Shown: positions 11,201-21,249 of the stretch, one piece after another
How the letters are laid out: every line of letters starts with the position of its first letter
Position numbering within the stretch: the first letter of the stretch is position 1
Source of the DNA: Scortum barcoo
Taxonomy: Eukaryota; Chordata; Actinopteri; Centrarchiformes; Terapontidae
DNA length: 64,000 bases
Direction: 5' to 3'
Assembly (NCBI GenBank): GCA_023238725.1
Contig: CM041545.1
Span: 13,361,782 to 13,425,781, forward strand
Translations under genes and position numbers: made by a program
The notes under the pieces: generated by a model
Seen by the model: only the letters and a program-made list of their open reading frames with translations
What the model was told of the DNA's origin: nothing
The model's database searches: none

Positions 11201-14200
11201 GTTTCAACCTCTGCTACAGGTCTCCTGATTTTCAGTGAAGTTTCAAAGCTACCCCTGTGAACCACAGTGGGATGAGGTTCATGAAACAGATGATAGACTT
11301 GAGACCTGGACTTGAGTGAATCCTAAAACATGCGTCATGTTGTTTGTACTCAAGGATATCCCATTAAAAGACCAAAACTGAATACTGAATTAAAAGTATT
11401 AAAAAGCAATAGTACTGTTTGTGAATGGCCTATTTGAAAATAATCCATCCATTAATTATGCAGTAATGTGTTCATCACTTTATTAGTGCAGCTGGCAAAG
11501 GTGGATGAATTTCACCAATTAACATTATATCTTAATCTACCATAACACAACATAATGTGTATGTCGATTGTTTGTATTGTTAATCTAAATCTGCAAAGTA
11601 ACTAAAATGATCAAATAAATGTAATTGAGTTAAAAAAAAATGCAATATTTCCCCCCTGAATTGTTATTTGAAAAATGAACTAACACAAATTGGAAATACT
11701 CAAGTAAAGTACCAGTACCTCAGTAATCGAGTAAATGAGTTCCTCCTCAGGTTAAAATGACTCAGGTTGGGTGGTCAGTTTTTTTTTTTTTTACTGTACA
11801 CAGAACATATCTTGTAAATTATAGTACTTTGTTTACAGATTGAACCTTCAGATACGGGGAGCAGCCTCACCCTGTCCAACCTGTCTCCTCTTGATAATGG
11901 CCGGATGATCATTTGCAGCGCTGAGAACATGGTCGGTCAGACGGAGGCCACCCTTGAGCTCAATATTCTCTGTGAGGACTCTTAACTTGTCTCTTATCAT
12001 TGACTGTAAATGTTAACTTTCATTTGTGCAAATTCCACTCATGGTGGTTTAAATGCCTTCTTCTAAGACTTTGTTTTCCGCAGTGGAAGCACAAGGCTCC
12101 TCAGTTTGTTATCATTACTGTCTCTTGGCAAATCTTATTGACTCTCCATGTTTCCTGTCCATAACTCTTCCTCCCGTGAAGCTCCTCATGCCTCTACCGC
12201 ACTCCTCTGCTTGTTTAGTGCCACATTTCTCCTCTTCCATGTTTTCCTAATGTGGTGTGTTTGGCCTCTCCACTCTTCCCCACGTGCACCTCCTTTCTGA
12301 GCCCATGAATGTTGCTTTTTTTTCCTACTGGCTTTTACTCCTGGTGTTGATTTCCTGTCATCCCGTTATTACTCTTCCTCTACTGTTGCCTCCCTGTCAG
12401 TTGCCCCCACCATCCAGCAGCTGCTGGGCCCGGAGCGGGACCACCACTGGTGCATCCCCTTCAGCGTGACGGGGAACCCCAAGCCTGAACTGCAGTGGTA
12501 CCACGAGAACGTGCCTCTCCAGGAGCAGGACTACATCCGCACCCTGATCCACCTGTACACCGAGAGCCAGTACCACGGCTGCCTGCAGCTGGTCAACCCC
12601 ACGCACATCCACAACGGCGTGTACAGGCTGGTGGCGAAGAACAAGTACGGCCAGGACGAGAAGAAGGTCTCGGCCCAGTTCATCGACCCGCCAGACATCG
12701 ACCACACAGGTGTCAATAGCATGTTGTGTTTTCACTAGTTGATTCAAGAAGAAATCAGCTCATTTCTGAGGCTAGTTTCTGTTTATTTATTCTAACATGC
12801 AGGCTCTTGTTCCCTTTTAGCAGAAGACTACTACTGTAAGTAAAGATTCATCTTTTTTATAAGACCAACAATTCTATACTTATTAGCTTGATAATAACTC
12901 TATGCACAGTAAAATTAACTCTTCCATGATGTCCACCTATTTCTCCACCTGTGGCCTGAAACTGCTTCTTGTCTCTGATCAGACAACACTGGTAGGTGTT
13001 TGAACTCAGAATCACACACTGTACAACACAACACTCATTGTCAATCTCTTGCATTCAATGATTGTTAATTGATTTTATGTTCAGACAAGCATTTTACCTT
13101 TTTCAGATCCACCAGGCCCTCCACTTGATGACAGTGTTGCAGTAAGTGATCCTCTTCAGTCTTTACAATCTCAAGCAGTGGTGGCTCCCAAACGTTTGGC
13201 TAGAGACCCTTAAAAAATATTTACAGCTGTCAGTGGTGGCATATGTTCACCAGCTTAGCCAAAGACTGATTTTTTTGTGTATGTGTTGTGTGTTGTATGC
13301 GTTTTATAGAGGTCAGAAAAAAAGATAATTTCCAAGGGAAAAAAAGCAAAGATTAGAGAAAATTAAGCTCATTTTATGCAGCATAAATATGCTTTTTTAA
13401 AAATACTATACTGATGCTTCAGATTTAATTTGCAGGCCTTTATGGGGATCCACTGGTTCAAAAGATTGCAGTTTTTATTGACTTTTTTATTCACTTTTTT
13501 TTTTGTCCCAGGTGTACGTAGTTGTGGGAATCGCAGGAGTCGCCTTGACTGGCTGCGTTCTGATGGTGATCATTCTGAAATATGGAAGAAACTCCAAGTT
13601 TGGTATCAAAGGTGAACTGATTTTCTCAGAGGAATAGTTTGACATTTTGGTATAATTTAATATTAGAAAATTTTTAAACTTTGATTGTTTTGATGTATTA
13701 TCTGTTTTTTTTATTATATTTGTCAACAGTTATGACTCCTCCTATGAAGCATCTATAACTGATGTTAAACAGTTAATGAAAAATTCAACAACATTGCTAA
13801 GAAATCCTTACAGTGTGTTTTAAAGCATTTATTTATTATTATTTTCAGGTTATAAAGCATTCATTAGCCATTTATAAACAATTATGGATCTATAATATTA
13901 GTCATGCACATTAATAAGCACTTAAAATGTCCATATATCTGTTAAAGAAGTGATTATGTAGCACTTACATGTGCTGAATAGGTCAAAATAAAGTGTTTCT
14001 GTTGCCTCAAAGCTTTTAAAAGTGGCTATAGGAATTTGTAAGTTCTTCTTTGGTTGACAGCATGTTCTCATATGTAGGGTGGCATCTAAAATACTTTTTT
14101 CATTATGTACAACTTGTATTTTCTTGCTCCTCCTCTATGAACACAAATCTTTTTTCCTTTCTTCCTCACTTCGGTCTGACCCCTCATTCTCCTCCTGCTT

Positions 14201-17200
14201 TTCTCTTTCCTCTCCACCTCCTCCTCCTCTGTGGGTCCCTAGGCTCCTCCTCAGTCATCAGTAATGACGATGACTCTGCCAGCCCTCTTCATCACGTCTC
14301 CAATGGCAACAACACCCCGTCGTCCTCGGAGATGGGTCCAGACGCAGTGATCATTGGGATGACAAAGATTCCTGTCATTGAGAACCCACAGTACTTCCGT
14401 AACTCCGGCAGCATGCTGAAATCTGACACGTGTGAGTTACCGCCACGCTCAACAAACGACTGGTAACCTGGACCTTTTCTGATAAATCCATGCAGGGGTC
14501 ACTGCCGGACACCATATTTAGTCAGTATCCTGCTGCAGTGTAACAGTGACTCCTGCTCTGTGGTGCCACTGGACAGTTATGATGCTCAGAAACACAAGCT
14601 TGTTTAATAAAGGCTCAGCTCAGCAGAATGAGCCCGAATGTCTCTCTTTCCCAGATACACGTGCATGTGGTTTATTTTACCTTCGAGAGATTTTAATTAG
14701 CGCAGAATTGATTTGTTGATTGACTGAAACATAATCACCAACAATTGTGACATTTGCAGCATTTATAGAAGTCATTTATCAAGTAAAAATGTCCAACTTT
14801 TGCTAGTACCAGCCTTTCAAATGTGCAGATTTACTGTTTTATTGTAAATTGAATATCTTTAGTTTCTGGACTGTACATCAGACAAGTCGTGCAATCTGGA
14901 GATGTTATGTTGTTAATGTTATGTTGTGAAGATCGATGCACACGTGAACTTGAGAGTGATTTGTCTTATTCTGCATTAAAGTCGTCCAGCACATCAAGAG
15001 ACACAACATTGTGCTGAAGCGGGAGCTGGGAGAGGGAGCCTTTGGGAAGGTGTTTCTTGCTGAGTGCTACAACCTGACACCAGACCAGGAGAAGCTCCAC
15101 GTGGCAGTGAAGGTCCGCTCAGATAATCATCGCTCTTGTCATTCAGTCAGTGAACTGTATCGACTAGATGTATGTTCTTATAGATAACGCTCCTAACACT
15201 GGGTCCCTTGTCTTTGTATCTCTGCCTTCGGTCAGACTCTGAAAGAGGCCAACGAGAGCGGCCGAGCGGACTTCTACAGAGAGGCAGAGCTCCTCACCAA
15301 CCTGCAACATGAACACATCGTCACCTTCTACGGCGTGTGTGTGGAGAGTGACCCGCTCATCATGGTGTTTGAATATATGAAACATGGTGACCTAAACAAG
15401 TTCCTCAGGTAGGATCATTTTGACTTAAAGAATTACTGACATGCGTTAAAGGAATAGTTTCAAATTTTGGGATGCATACTTACTCTTTCTTGCTGAGAGT
15501 TAGCTGAGAAGATCGATTGCACTCTCATGTATGTATGTTCAAAATGAGGCTACAGCGAGCGGCCAATTAGCTTAGCTTAGCATAAACACTGGAAATGAGG
15601 GGAAACAGCTAGCATGGCTCATTCCAAAGATTAAGAAAACAAAACAAATTAATCTATCAGCACCTTTAAAGCTCACTAATTAACACGTTATATCTTGTTT
15701 GTTAAATCTGTACAAAAACTGGAGGGTAAAATCGTGGTTGTGGATGAAGTTGTGGTTTTACAGTGATTATGTAATTAAAGGATGGGAGCAGTGACCTGGC
15801 AATTTTATGGTGATAAGAGGAAGTCTCTCATCCAGGAAATGTAATCTGAGCTAAACTAAATGTCTCCTGGAACCAGTCATCTTCTCATCTAACTTGGCAA
15901 GAAAGCGAATAAGCGTCAGGTGTCAGCCGTGCGTCGAAGCTAGTGACATGATGGAAATTTGTCCACTGAAATTTACTGCTGTTTCTACTGAGTTCCATTT
16001 GATATGTTGCAAATCAGCTAATGCTAAGTAATGGTGGTTAGATTCATAGAATTTTTCAACAATAAATCATTTAGGGCTGAAATTATATGTCAATGTGTCG
16101 ATCAAACATTGATTATTTTCATCCTTGATTGTTTTTTTTAAATAGAATAGCATAACATCTTAAATGTCTTAAATCTATTGCATGTCTGTCCTTCCTGGGA
16201 GAGGGATTCATCCTCTGTTCATTTTCCTGATGGTTTCTCCTGTTTTTTCCCTGTAAAATGTCTTTTAGGGGTGTTTTTCCCCATCCGGGTCGAGGGTCTA
16301 AGGACACAGGGTGTCATATGCTGTACAGATTGTAAAGCCCCTTGAAGCAAACTGTGATTTGTGACACTGGGCTATACAAGAAAAATAACGTTGACTTAGA
16401 TTCTCATCACACTGACGCTATTTGGCATTTTTGCTTGAAAAATAACATCAAAATAGCTGCAGATGGATTTTCTGTCAGTTGATCAATCAATGAATTGACT
16501 AATTGTTTCAGCTCTAAATGATTCCTTAAATGAATTTTCCTGCAATGTTCTATATCACAATATATATATAGATGTACTCAGTACAGTGTATATCACCCAC
16601 CCCTGGTGAGAGGCTACATTTAGTTGTACATCTTGATTCAGTTACATGCATTAAACTGTTCAGTCGAATGATCGATTGAGGCTCTGGTGAATTGTTTCTG
16701 GGTGCAGGTCCCACGGTCCTGATGCAGTGCTAATGGCAGACGGTCAACACAGCATCCTGGTGGAGCTCACCCAGTCCCAGATGCTACACATTGCCCAACA
16801 GATTGCTGCTGGCATGGTCTACCTGGCCTCCCAGCACTTTGTCCACAGAGACTTGGCAACCAGGAACTGCCTGGTAGGAGAAAACCTCCTGGTCAAAATA
16901 GGAGACTTTGGCATGTCCAGAGATGTTTACAGCACAGACTACTACAGAGTGAGTCCAAAGTATTTTCCCTTTTTTCACCTCGTCTTGCCCCCAGTTTCTT
17001 ACTTGCACAGATGCACATGCACTCACAACCCTCAGATATACACACAGAAATATGGAAATGTAGCCACATACGCACAGTCTCAAATATGTAATTAGAATTT
17101 TCTTCCAGTTTTGGCCTGAAATAACTGTGTAGCTGCAGAAATGACAATTTTAACCAGAGGTATTTTATCTATTTTTAATACCATTTAAATGCAAATTCTA

Positions 17201-20200
17201 TAATCTGCATAAAATTACTGTTTCCATGGTAATAAGGGCCAACAGTGCAAAATGCATCGGCAGTTTTTCTTTTTCCTTGGGCAAGGAGTTAATACTTCCC
17301 TTCACGCTACATGAAACCACAGAGGCGTTATGGTATATGGTACGGCCCACTGACGCCCAAAGATTACACTTTGTTATGAGCAGCTGATGCTATAACACAG
17401 GCCGATAAAAAGAAAGAATATAAATTGTCATGTTGAAGAACAGATGGATGTATTTTATTCCCTCGTCCTTTGTGACTCATTTCCCAGCTTGAATCCCACA
17501 GTGCCCTCTGCTGCCCGAAGTGGAGTCAGACATCTAAACACACATGAAAAAAAAAAAAACTTCATTTCTGGGATGAATTTACCAGCATCAGATAAGGTCA
17601 TGATAAAGAGGGCCTGTCACCAACTCCTGATATCAGACATCAAATAGAAAGCAAAAGCATGAACGACTAATCACGTCTCCTCTCTATAATGCTGCTCTCA
17701 TTCTGCAAATCAAAGGGACTCACAACGTTCAATAAATTAGAAATCAACCAGGAAAATAAGCAAAACTGCATACAAATTTATGCAGATTTATATACTTACA
17801 CTTCAACATTATGAAACTGGTTATTGTTCATTCATGTAAGCAGATTCTTTACAACGTGTCATGCTTTTTTTGAAAGTCACTTAACTTATTAGATTGCGGT
17901 TATGCTGTTAGGGCACAAAGTAGTCAGTTTGTAGTTTGAGCCTCTCAGGATGCCATATTTGGTTTAAACCTCCGACAACACTGGATCAAATGTCGTAGAT
18001 TTAATAACTGAGTGCTGGTGCGTGTGAGTTAATGTAGGTGAAGGGATGTATGTGAATGGATGGCAGTACAGTAAAGGTGATTGGATAAAAGGGGTGAGGG
18101 AAATGCATTTCGAATACAGGAAATGACTGATGGAGGAAGACAGGAAGACACTGATTGGATAAAAGGTTATGAGGGGGCAACAGGCCAGGCGTGTTACAGG
18201 AACGCCAGAGTGACTAAGCTTAATTGTTCACTATGAAGTTTGTTTTAGAGAGGTGTTCATTCAGCAGCGATTTGGAAGATGTAGTTTATGATGCTGTTGA
18301 AGTGTACCATGTTATCCTGCTAGGTGTTTCTAATATGAATGAAGGAGGGAAAAATATGTTTTTATCTTATTTCTATCAAGTGGGTTTTATTTTCCATCTT
18401 TATTCAGATTAATAATGTCATTCTATCTTTGTTTCTATGCTCGTGCTATATCTATTTTCATGTAATTTCTTCATTGTCAAGCAACATTTCTGATATGAAA
18501 GGTGCTATACGGATAAAGTTTATCATTTTTATTAAATAATAAAAACTCTCAGTACAATGATACAGTTGCATATTTATACAGTAATGTAATATTTTTTAAA
18601 CATGATATCACAAACATATTTGCAATAAAAAGACTATAAAGATATAAAGGGTTGACAGCCATGCCAGCTGCTCTGGGAGGCTGTACTGAGCAAAATGCTA
18701 GCCTGTTAGCATGTTACCATTTGCTAAATAGCAGTATTTGGGAGTTGTGAATTGCATATAATTAAAATAGTGGCTCAACTACATTGACATTTGCAGTGAT
18801 TGAAGGGGTTAAATGACTTTTTTTCCCCCTATTTCGTGTGCTTAACTAATGAAACTGTGAACAATTTGGATTTTTTTTTTGTTTTGTTTTTCACCAAACA
18901 AAGTATTTATTATTGTTATTTATTCACAAATGCAGAAGTTGCTGCTATTTCAAAAGTTAGCTGACATTCTTGTTCTTTCCCATGAATAGTGGGGTATTAT
19001 AACCTTTTTCCTTTTTTTGTTTTGTTTTATGACGTTGCACTTTTTGCAAAAAAAAAAAAAAGTCTACAAAAACTCAACTGAGTAGCATTTTTTGCTGGCA
19101 TGTGGCTTTTTGGTATTATAGTTTTGGAAAAAAAAAAAAAAAAAGGTCAGTGTGATTCGAAATTATAACAAAGCAGTTTGAACTGGTACTTTTTCTAAGT
19201 AGCTTTAGTTAAGCAGACTGCATTTCTCCCTGGGGTAGCTTTGCTTCTTCCAGTCTGAAATAATTGGTAGCTTGTTGCTTGAAAGCTACATTTTCTGCGT
19301 AGCTTCCCCAAAACTACTCATTAGCACAAAACAGGTGTTGGGTCACAAACCAAGGAGTTCAAATTTCAACCTAATGATGGTACTACATGAAAAGTCAGAG
19401 AATCAACCAACGTTATTAGATTTATAGATAGATTTATCCTTGAGCCTTGAATATTCTTAGCAAATTTCACAGCATGTAGTTTTCAAGATATTTCACTAAA
19501 AACCACAAATGTGAACTTCATGACGAGCGCTAAAGTCAGAGGATCGCCAGTGTTTGTAGGATTCATCATTTCAGTGAACAGTAAACTCAGCGGGCCTTGT
19601 GGTGTCGGTTTCTGATGGAGACTCTCTCTCTCCCTCTTTCTCTCTGCAGGTGGGCGGTCATACGATGCTGCCAATCCGCTGGATGCCCCCAGAGAGCATC
19701 ATGTACCGGCGGTTCACCACAGAGAGTGACGTGTGGAGTCTGGGCGTGGTGCTGTGGGAGATCTTCACCTACGGCAAGCAGCCCTGGTATCAGCTCTCCA
19801 ACAATGAGGTCAGAGTCACACGAGGTCAAACACGAGGTCAAAAAATGCTCACAGAGCTCGGTGACATATTCCAACACACACTTAAACACAGAGACGTTTC
19901 TCCTCATGGTCTTTCAATAACAAAAGTTGGAAATTTAGGAAATTTACAGCTTTGCCACTAACCCCAAAACACAGGCCCAGTAGATAATCTAAACTCAAAG
20001 ATTCAATAGAAGTTTAACAGAACCTTTTCCAAACAATGTGAAAGTTTATCTATCATTTCAATAGCTTAAATTAGAAGATGAATTATTAGAAGAAATATTT
20101 ATCTAATTTATTGAACATGAATTTGAACATGTGGTAGATGACCTCTGGTAAATTTGATCGTTTTCTGGTATCCACTGATTTTACATGATATGATACCTTA

Positions 20201-21249
20201 TCTGTTAAATTTGTGGCACTTCTATATTAATAAGAAACTAAATATATCTGCGCTTCCAGAAAAATGATTACAGTTACCCTTTCGTAGTCATAACTTGAAT
20301 GATGTCATATCCAAATTTGAAAATCCTAATTCTGATAACTGATTTGACAATAATGCAGAGATGCTATTGGTTGCATAATGGTAAAAGTAGTGTTTTTGGA
20401 GCTTGACAGATTGTGGGGACTAAAAGTCACAGCATAGCAACCACTGGTGCCTCAACTTTGATCTTTCTGCTTTTAGTCATCCAAAAGTGCAACACTTATA
20501 TTGTTTAATACACTATGTAATTTCGTGGTAAATGTTTCAGTTTTGCTGTCATGTTTTCAGAAATGTGCAATTGACTGAACTGAACTTTTAAGCAAGAAAA
20601 TTTAAAACCAAAGAACCTTTTTCTCTATATGTTACTGAGTTTCTTTCACATCCATTTCTCCAATTCAGATGCACTGATTAAAATTCGATTTTTCCCTTAA
20701 TTTCATTTATGTGCTTTTCTGTAAATAAACAAAAAAATCAAAATCCTAAGTGATTATATAGTTTTTTATATACGTTTTATATTTGTTTTTTTTGGTTGGG
20801 TATTTTCTGCCATTGTGATCATGGCAGTAGCGAGATGACGGGAAATGAAGGGAGAGAGAGAAATTACACACCTCCTTTTTTATTTCCTTTGATAAAAATG
20901 TGCTTTTTCATGAACAAAAGTGCTGCAAACTTTTCTAGAATCTGGTTCAAAACGATGCTCCACCCATCTAGCTTTTCACTGGCAGTATTTATGGGGAATT
21001 TGCTGCGTGAGCTTTGTGCAAACACCGGAGCTGACAGCGCATTGTCGCCTTGTATCCCTGCAGGTGATCGAGTGCATCACCCAGGGCCGCGTGCTGCAGC
21101 GGCCCCGCACCTGTCCTAAAGAGGTGTACGACCTGATGCTGGGCTGCTGGCAGAGGGAGCCCTACATGAGGCTGAACATCAAGGAGATCCACAGCATGCT
21201 CCAGAGCCTGGCCAAGGCCTCGCCCGTGTACCTGGACATACTGGGCTGA
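8010..21249 (+). CDS. ntrk2: ntrk2, TrkB neurotrophin receptor tyrosine kinase (18 coding exons)
   Basis: Receptor tyrosine kinase for BDNF and NT-4 at the neuronal plasma membrane, signalling through Shc/Ras, PI3K and PLC-gamma. Coding exons: 8010-8206, 10217-10306, 10411-10480, 10582-10652, 10735-10886, 11036-11172, 11839-11971, 12401-12709, 12821-12835, 12983-12991, 13107-13141, 13512-13611, 14243-14431, 14982-15112, 15236-15408, 16708-16948, 19650-19808, 21064-21249. These total 2397 nt, or 798 residues (human about 822-838). Domain order: signal peptide, cysteine-rich LRR N-cap, LRRs, C-cap, two Ig domains, transmembrane helix (about 407-430), Shc site NPQY, then kinase with GEGAFGKV, VAVK, HRDLATRN, DFGMSRD and YSTDYY, and the PLC-gamma tail YLDILG. 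The juxtamembrane match (VISNDDDSASPLHH) and DHHWCIPF favour TrkB over TrkC. An extra AG in exon 4 needs checking. Whether this is the a or b teleost paralogue is undetermined. Confidence 0.95.
8207..10216 (+). other. ntrk2: ntrk2 intron 1
   Basis: Non-coding. Holds a (GT)n tract at 8495-8517 and a locally GC-rich stretch at about 8690-8830. The long open frames on both strands around 8690-9450 lack similarity and splice context. Confidence 0.7.
8495..8517. repeat. (GT)n microsatellite in ntrk2 intron 1
   Basis: GT repeat of about 11 units. Confidence 0.9.
10217..10306 (+). CDS. ntrk2: ntrk2 coding exon 2: LRR
   Basis: Follows a long T tract and tcccag acceptor. Encodes YIANQN...NYINLRNL, matching FIANQ...VGLRNL of mammalian TrkB. 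Ends in phase 2 at GTAAGT. Confidence 0.9.
10411..10480 (+). CDS. ntrk2: ntrk2 coding exon 3: LRR
   Basis: Encodes LTVMKTRLTSISSDAFFNNT and LQY, an LRR matching the mammalian segment. Two donors overlap: GTGTAAG at 10481 (used here, phase 0) and the better-looking GTAAGA at 10483. Only the first keeps the frame with the exon 4 sequence as given. Confidence 0.75.
10582..10652 (+). CDS. ntrk2: ntrk2 coding exon 4: LRR, with an extra AG
   Basis: Encodes RDNNLSTLSWRTFQNFNTTF in the frame set by the downstream exons. The start reads ctc-AGAGAG-ac, whereas family-like spacing (VNLRDNNL) would need only two AG units. The exon ends in phase 2 at GTAAGT. Confidence 0.8.
10735..10886 (+). CDS. ntrk2: ntrk2 coding exon 5: LRR C-cap
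   Basis: Encodes LSGNPLDCVCENLWIKL and the remaining C-cap cysteines (LKC, PDC), matching the Trk LRR C-terminal flank. Confidence 0.93.
11036..11172 (+). CDS. ntrk2: ntrk2 coding exon 6: first Ig domain, part 1
   Basis: Encodes VEVTPKTVTEMQGTDVKAVC followed by SASGSPPPVILW, an Ig strand B-C segment with Cys and Trp. Phase 1 in, phase 0 out at GTGAGC. Confidence 0.92.
11839..11971 (+). CDS. ntrk2: ntrk2 coding exon 7: first Ig domain, part 2
   Basis: Encodes LTLSNLSPLDNGRMIICSAE then NMVGQ; the D-G-x-x-x-x-C pattern closes the Ig domain. Confidence 0.92.
12401..12709 (+). CDS. ntrk2: ntrk2 coding exon 8: second Ig domain (ligand-binding)
   Basis: Contains DHHWCIPFSVTGNPKPELQW and YHGCLQLVNPTHIHNG, diagnostic of the TrkB d5 domain that binds neurotrophin. 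The exon is unusually GC-rich compared with its neighbours. Confidence 0.96.
12821..12835 (+). CDS. ntrk2: ntrk2 coding exon 9: 15-nt microexon
   Basis: Bounded by ttcccttttag and GTAAGT. Adds A-E-D-Y-Y in the extracellular juxtamembrane stalk, resembling YEDYG of mammalian TrkB. Phase 1 at both ends, so it can be skipped in frame. Confidence 0.75.
12983..12991 (+). CDS. ntrk2: ntrk2 coding exon 10: 9-nt microexon
   Basis: Nine bases (acaacactg) between tctctgatcag and GTAGGT. Phase 1 at both ends; adds three residues to the stalk. Confidence 0.65.
13107..13141 (+). CDS. ntrk2: ntrk2 coding exon 11: extracellular stalk
   Basis: Encodes DPPGPPLDDSVA between a tttttcag acceptor and GTAAGT; Pro/Asp-rich stalk just outside the membrane. 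Confidence 0.8.
13512..13611 (+). CDS. ntrk2: ntrk2 coding exon 12: transmembrane helix
   Basis: Encodes VYVVVGIAGVALTGCVLMVI followed by the stop-transfer KYGRNSKFGIK, which matches SKFGMK in mammals. Confidence 0.95.
13631..13657. repeat. Terminal fragment of a fish MITE
   Basis: ggaatagtttgacattttgg is the terminal motif of the same element family as 15451-15916. It lies 20 bp after ntrk2 exon 12 and supplies the TAG met if that intron is retained. Confidence 0.6.
14243..14431 (+). CDS. ntrk2: ntrk2 coding exon 13: juxtamembrane / Shc site
   Basis: Encodes VISNDDDSASPLHHVSNG and the docking motif IENPQY (Tyr near residue 490), where Shc and FRS2 bind in the family. Confidence 0.97.
14982..15112 (+). 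CDS. ntrk2: ntrk2 coding exon 14: kinase N-lobe
   Basis: Encodes LKRELGEGAFGKVFLAECYN and the catalytic lysine in HVAVK (last codon). Confidence 0.97.
15236..15408 (+). CDS. ntrk2: ntrk2 coding exon 15: kinase alphaC to hinge
   Basis: Encodes the alphaC glutamate in FYREAELLTNLQHEH and the hinge MVFEYMKHGDLNKFL. Confidence 0.97.
15451..15916. mobile_element. Non-autonomous DNA transposon (MITE) in ntrk2 intron 15
   Basis: The 5' end (ggaatagtttcaaattttgg) with gctgagagttagctgagaag is mirrored at the 3' side by catcttctcatctaacttgg and caagaaagcgaataagcg, giving a long inverted repeat. The core holds gcttagcttagcataaacac and cacgttatatcttgtttg. The outer part of the 3' terminus is missing or diverged. 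It encodes no protein. The family is common in teleost introns. Confidence 0.8.
16072..16516. mobile_element. MITE interrupted by another repeat (ntrk2 intron 15)
   Basis: The left end tagggctgaaatt and the right end aattgtttcagctcta are inverted partners. Inner arms rich in gattattttcat and gttgatcaatcaatgaattg resemble the family at 29241-29561. The middle (about 16184-16400) is a separate dispersed repeat, so the element is split. Confidence 0.65.
16184..16400 (+). repeat. Dispersed repeat, CTGTCC(...)TGGGAGAGGG family, copy 1
   Basis: Starts ctgtccttcctgggagaggg, passes through gtcgagggtctaaggacac and ends agccccttgaagcaaactgt followed by tgggctatacaag. A second copy in the same orientation lies at 34324-34550. 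Confidence 0.75.
16708..16948 (+). CDS. ntrk2: ntrk2 coding exon 16: catalytic and activation loops
   Basis: Contains FVHRDLATRNC, IGDFGMSRD and the activation-loop tyrosines in YSTDYYR. Ends in phase 0 at GTGAGT. Confidence 0.98.
19650..19808 (+). CDS. ntrk2: ntrk2 coding exon 17: kinase C-lobe
   Basis: Encodes VGGHTMLPIRWMPPESIMYR and DVWSLGVVLWEIFTYGKQPW; directly continues YYR. No insert like the TrkC kinase-insert exons was recognised in the preceding intron. Confidence 0.98.
21064..21249 (+). CDS. ntrk2: ntrk2 coding exon 18: C-terminus and stop
   Basis: Encodes VIECITQGRVLQRPRTCPKE through SPVYLDILG and TGA at 21247-21249. The terminal Tyr is the PLC-gamma docking site in the family. 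Confidence 0.98.
   Translation: MIECITQGRVLQRPRTCPKEVYDLMLGCWQREPYMRLNIKEIHSMLQSLAKASPVYLDILG

Noticed and set aside
16949..19649. TrkC-like kinase-insert exon between ntrk2 exons 16 and 17
   Set aside because: Searched for an in-frame insert after YYR; none with acceptor, donor and plausible peptide was seen.
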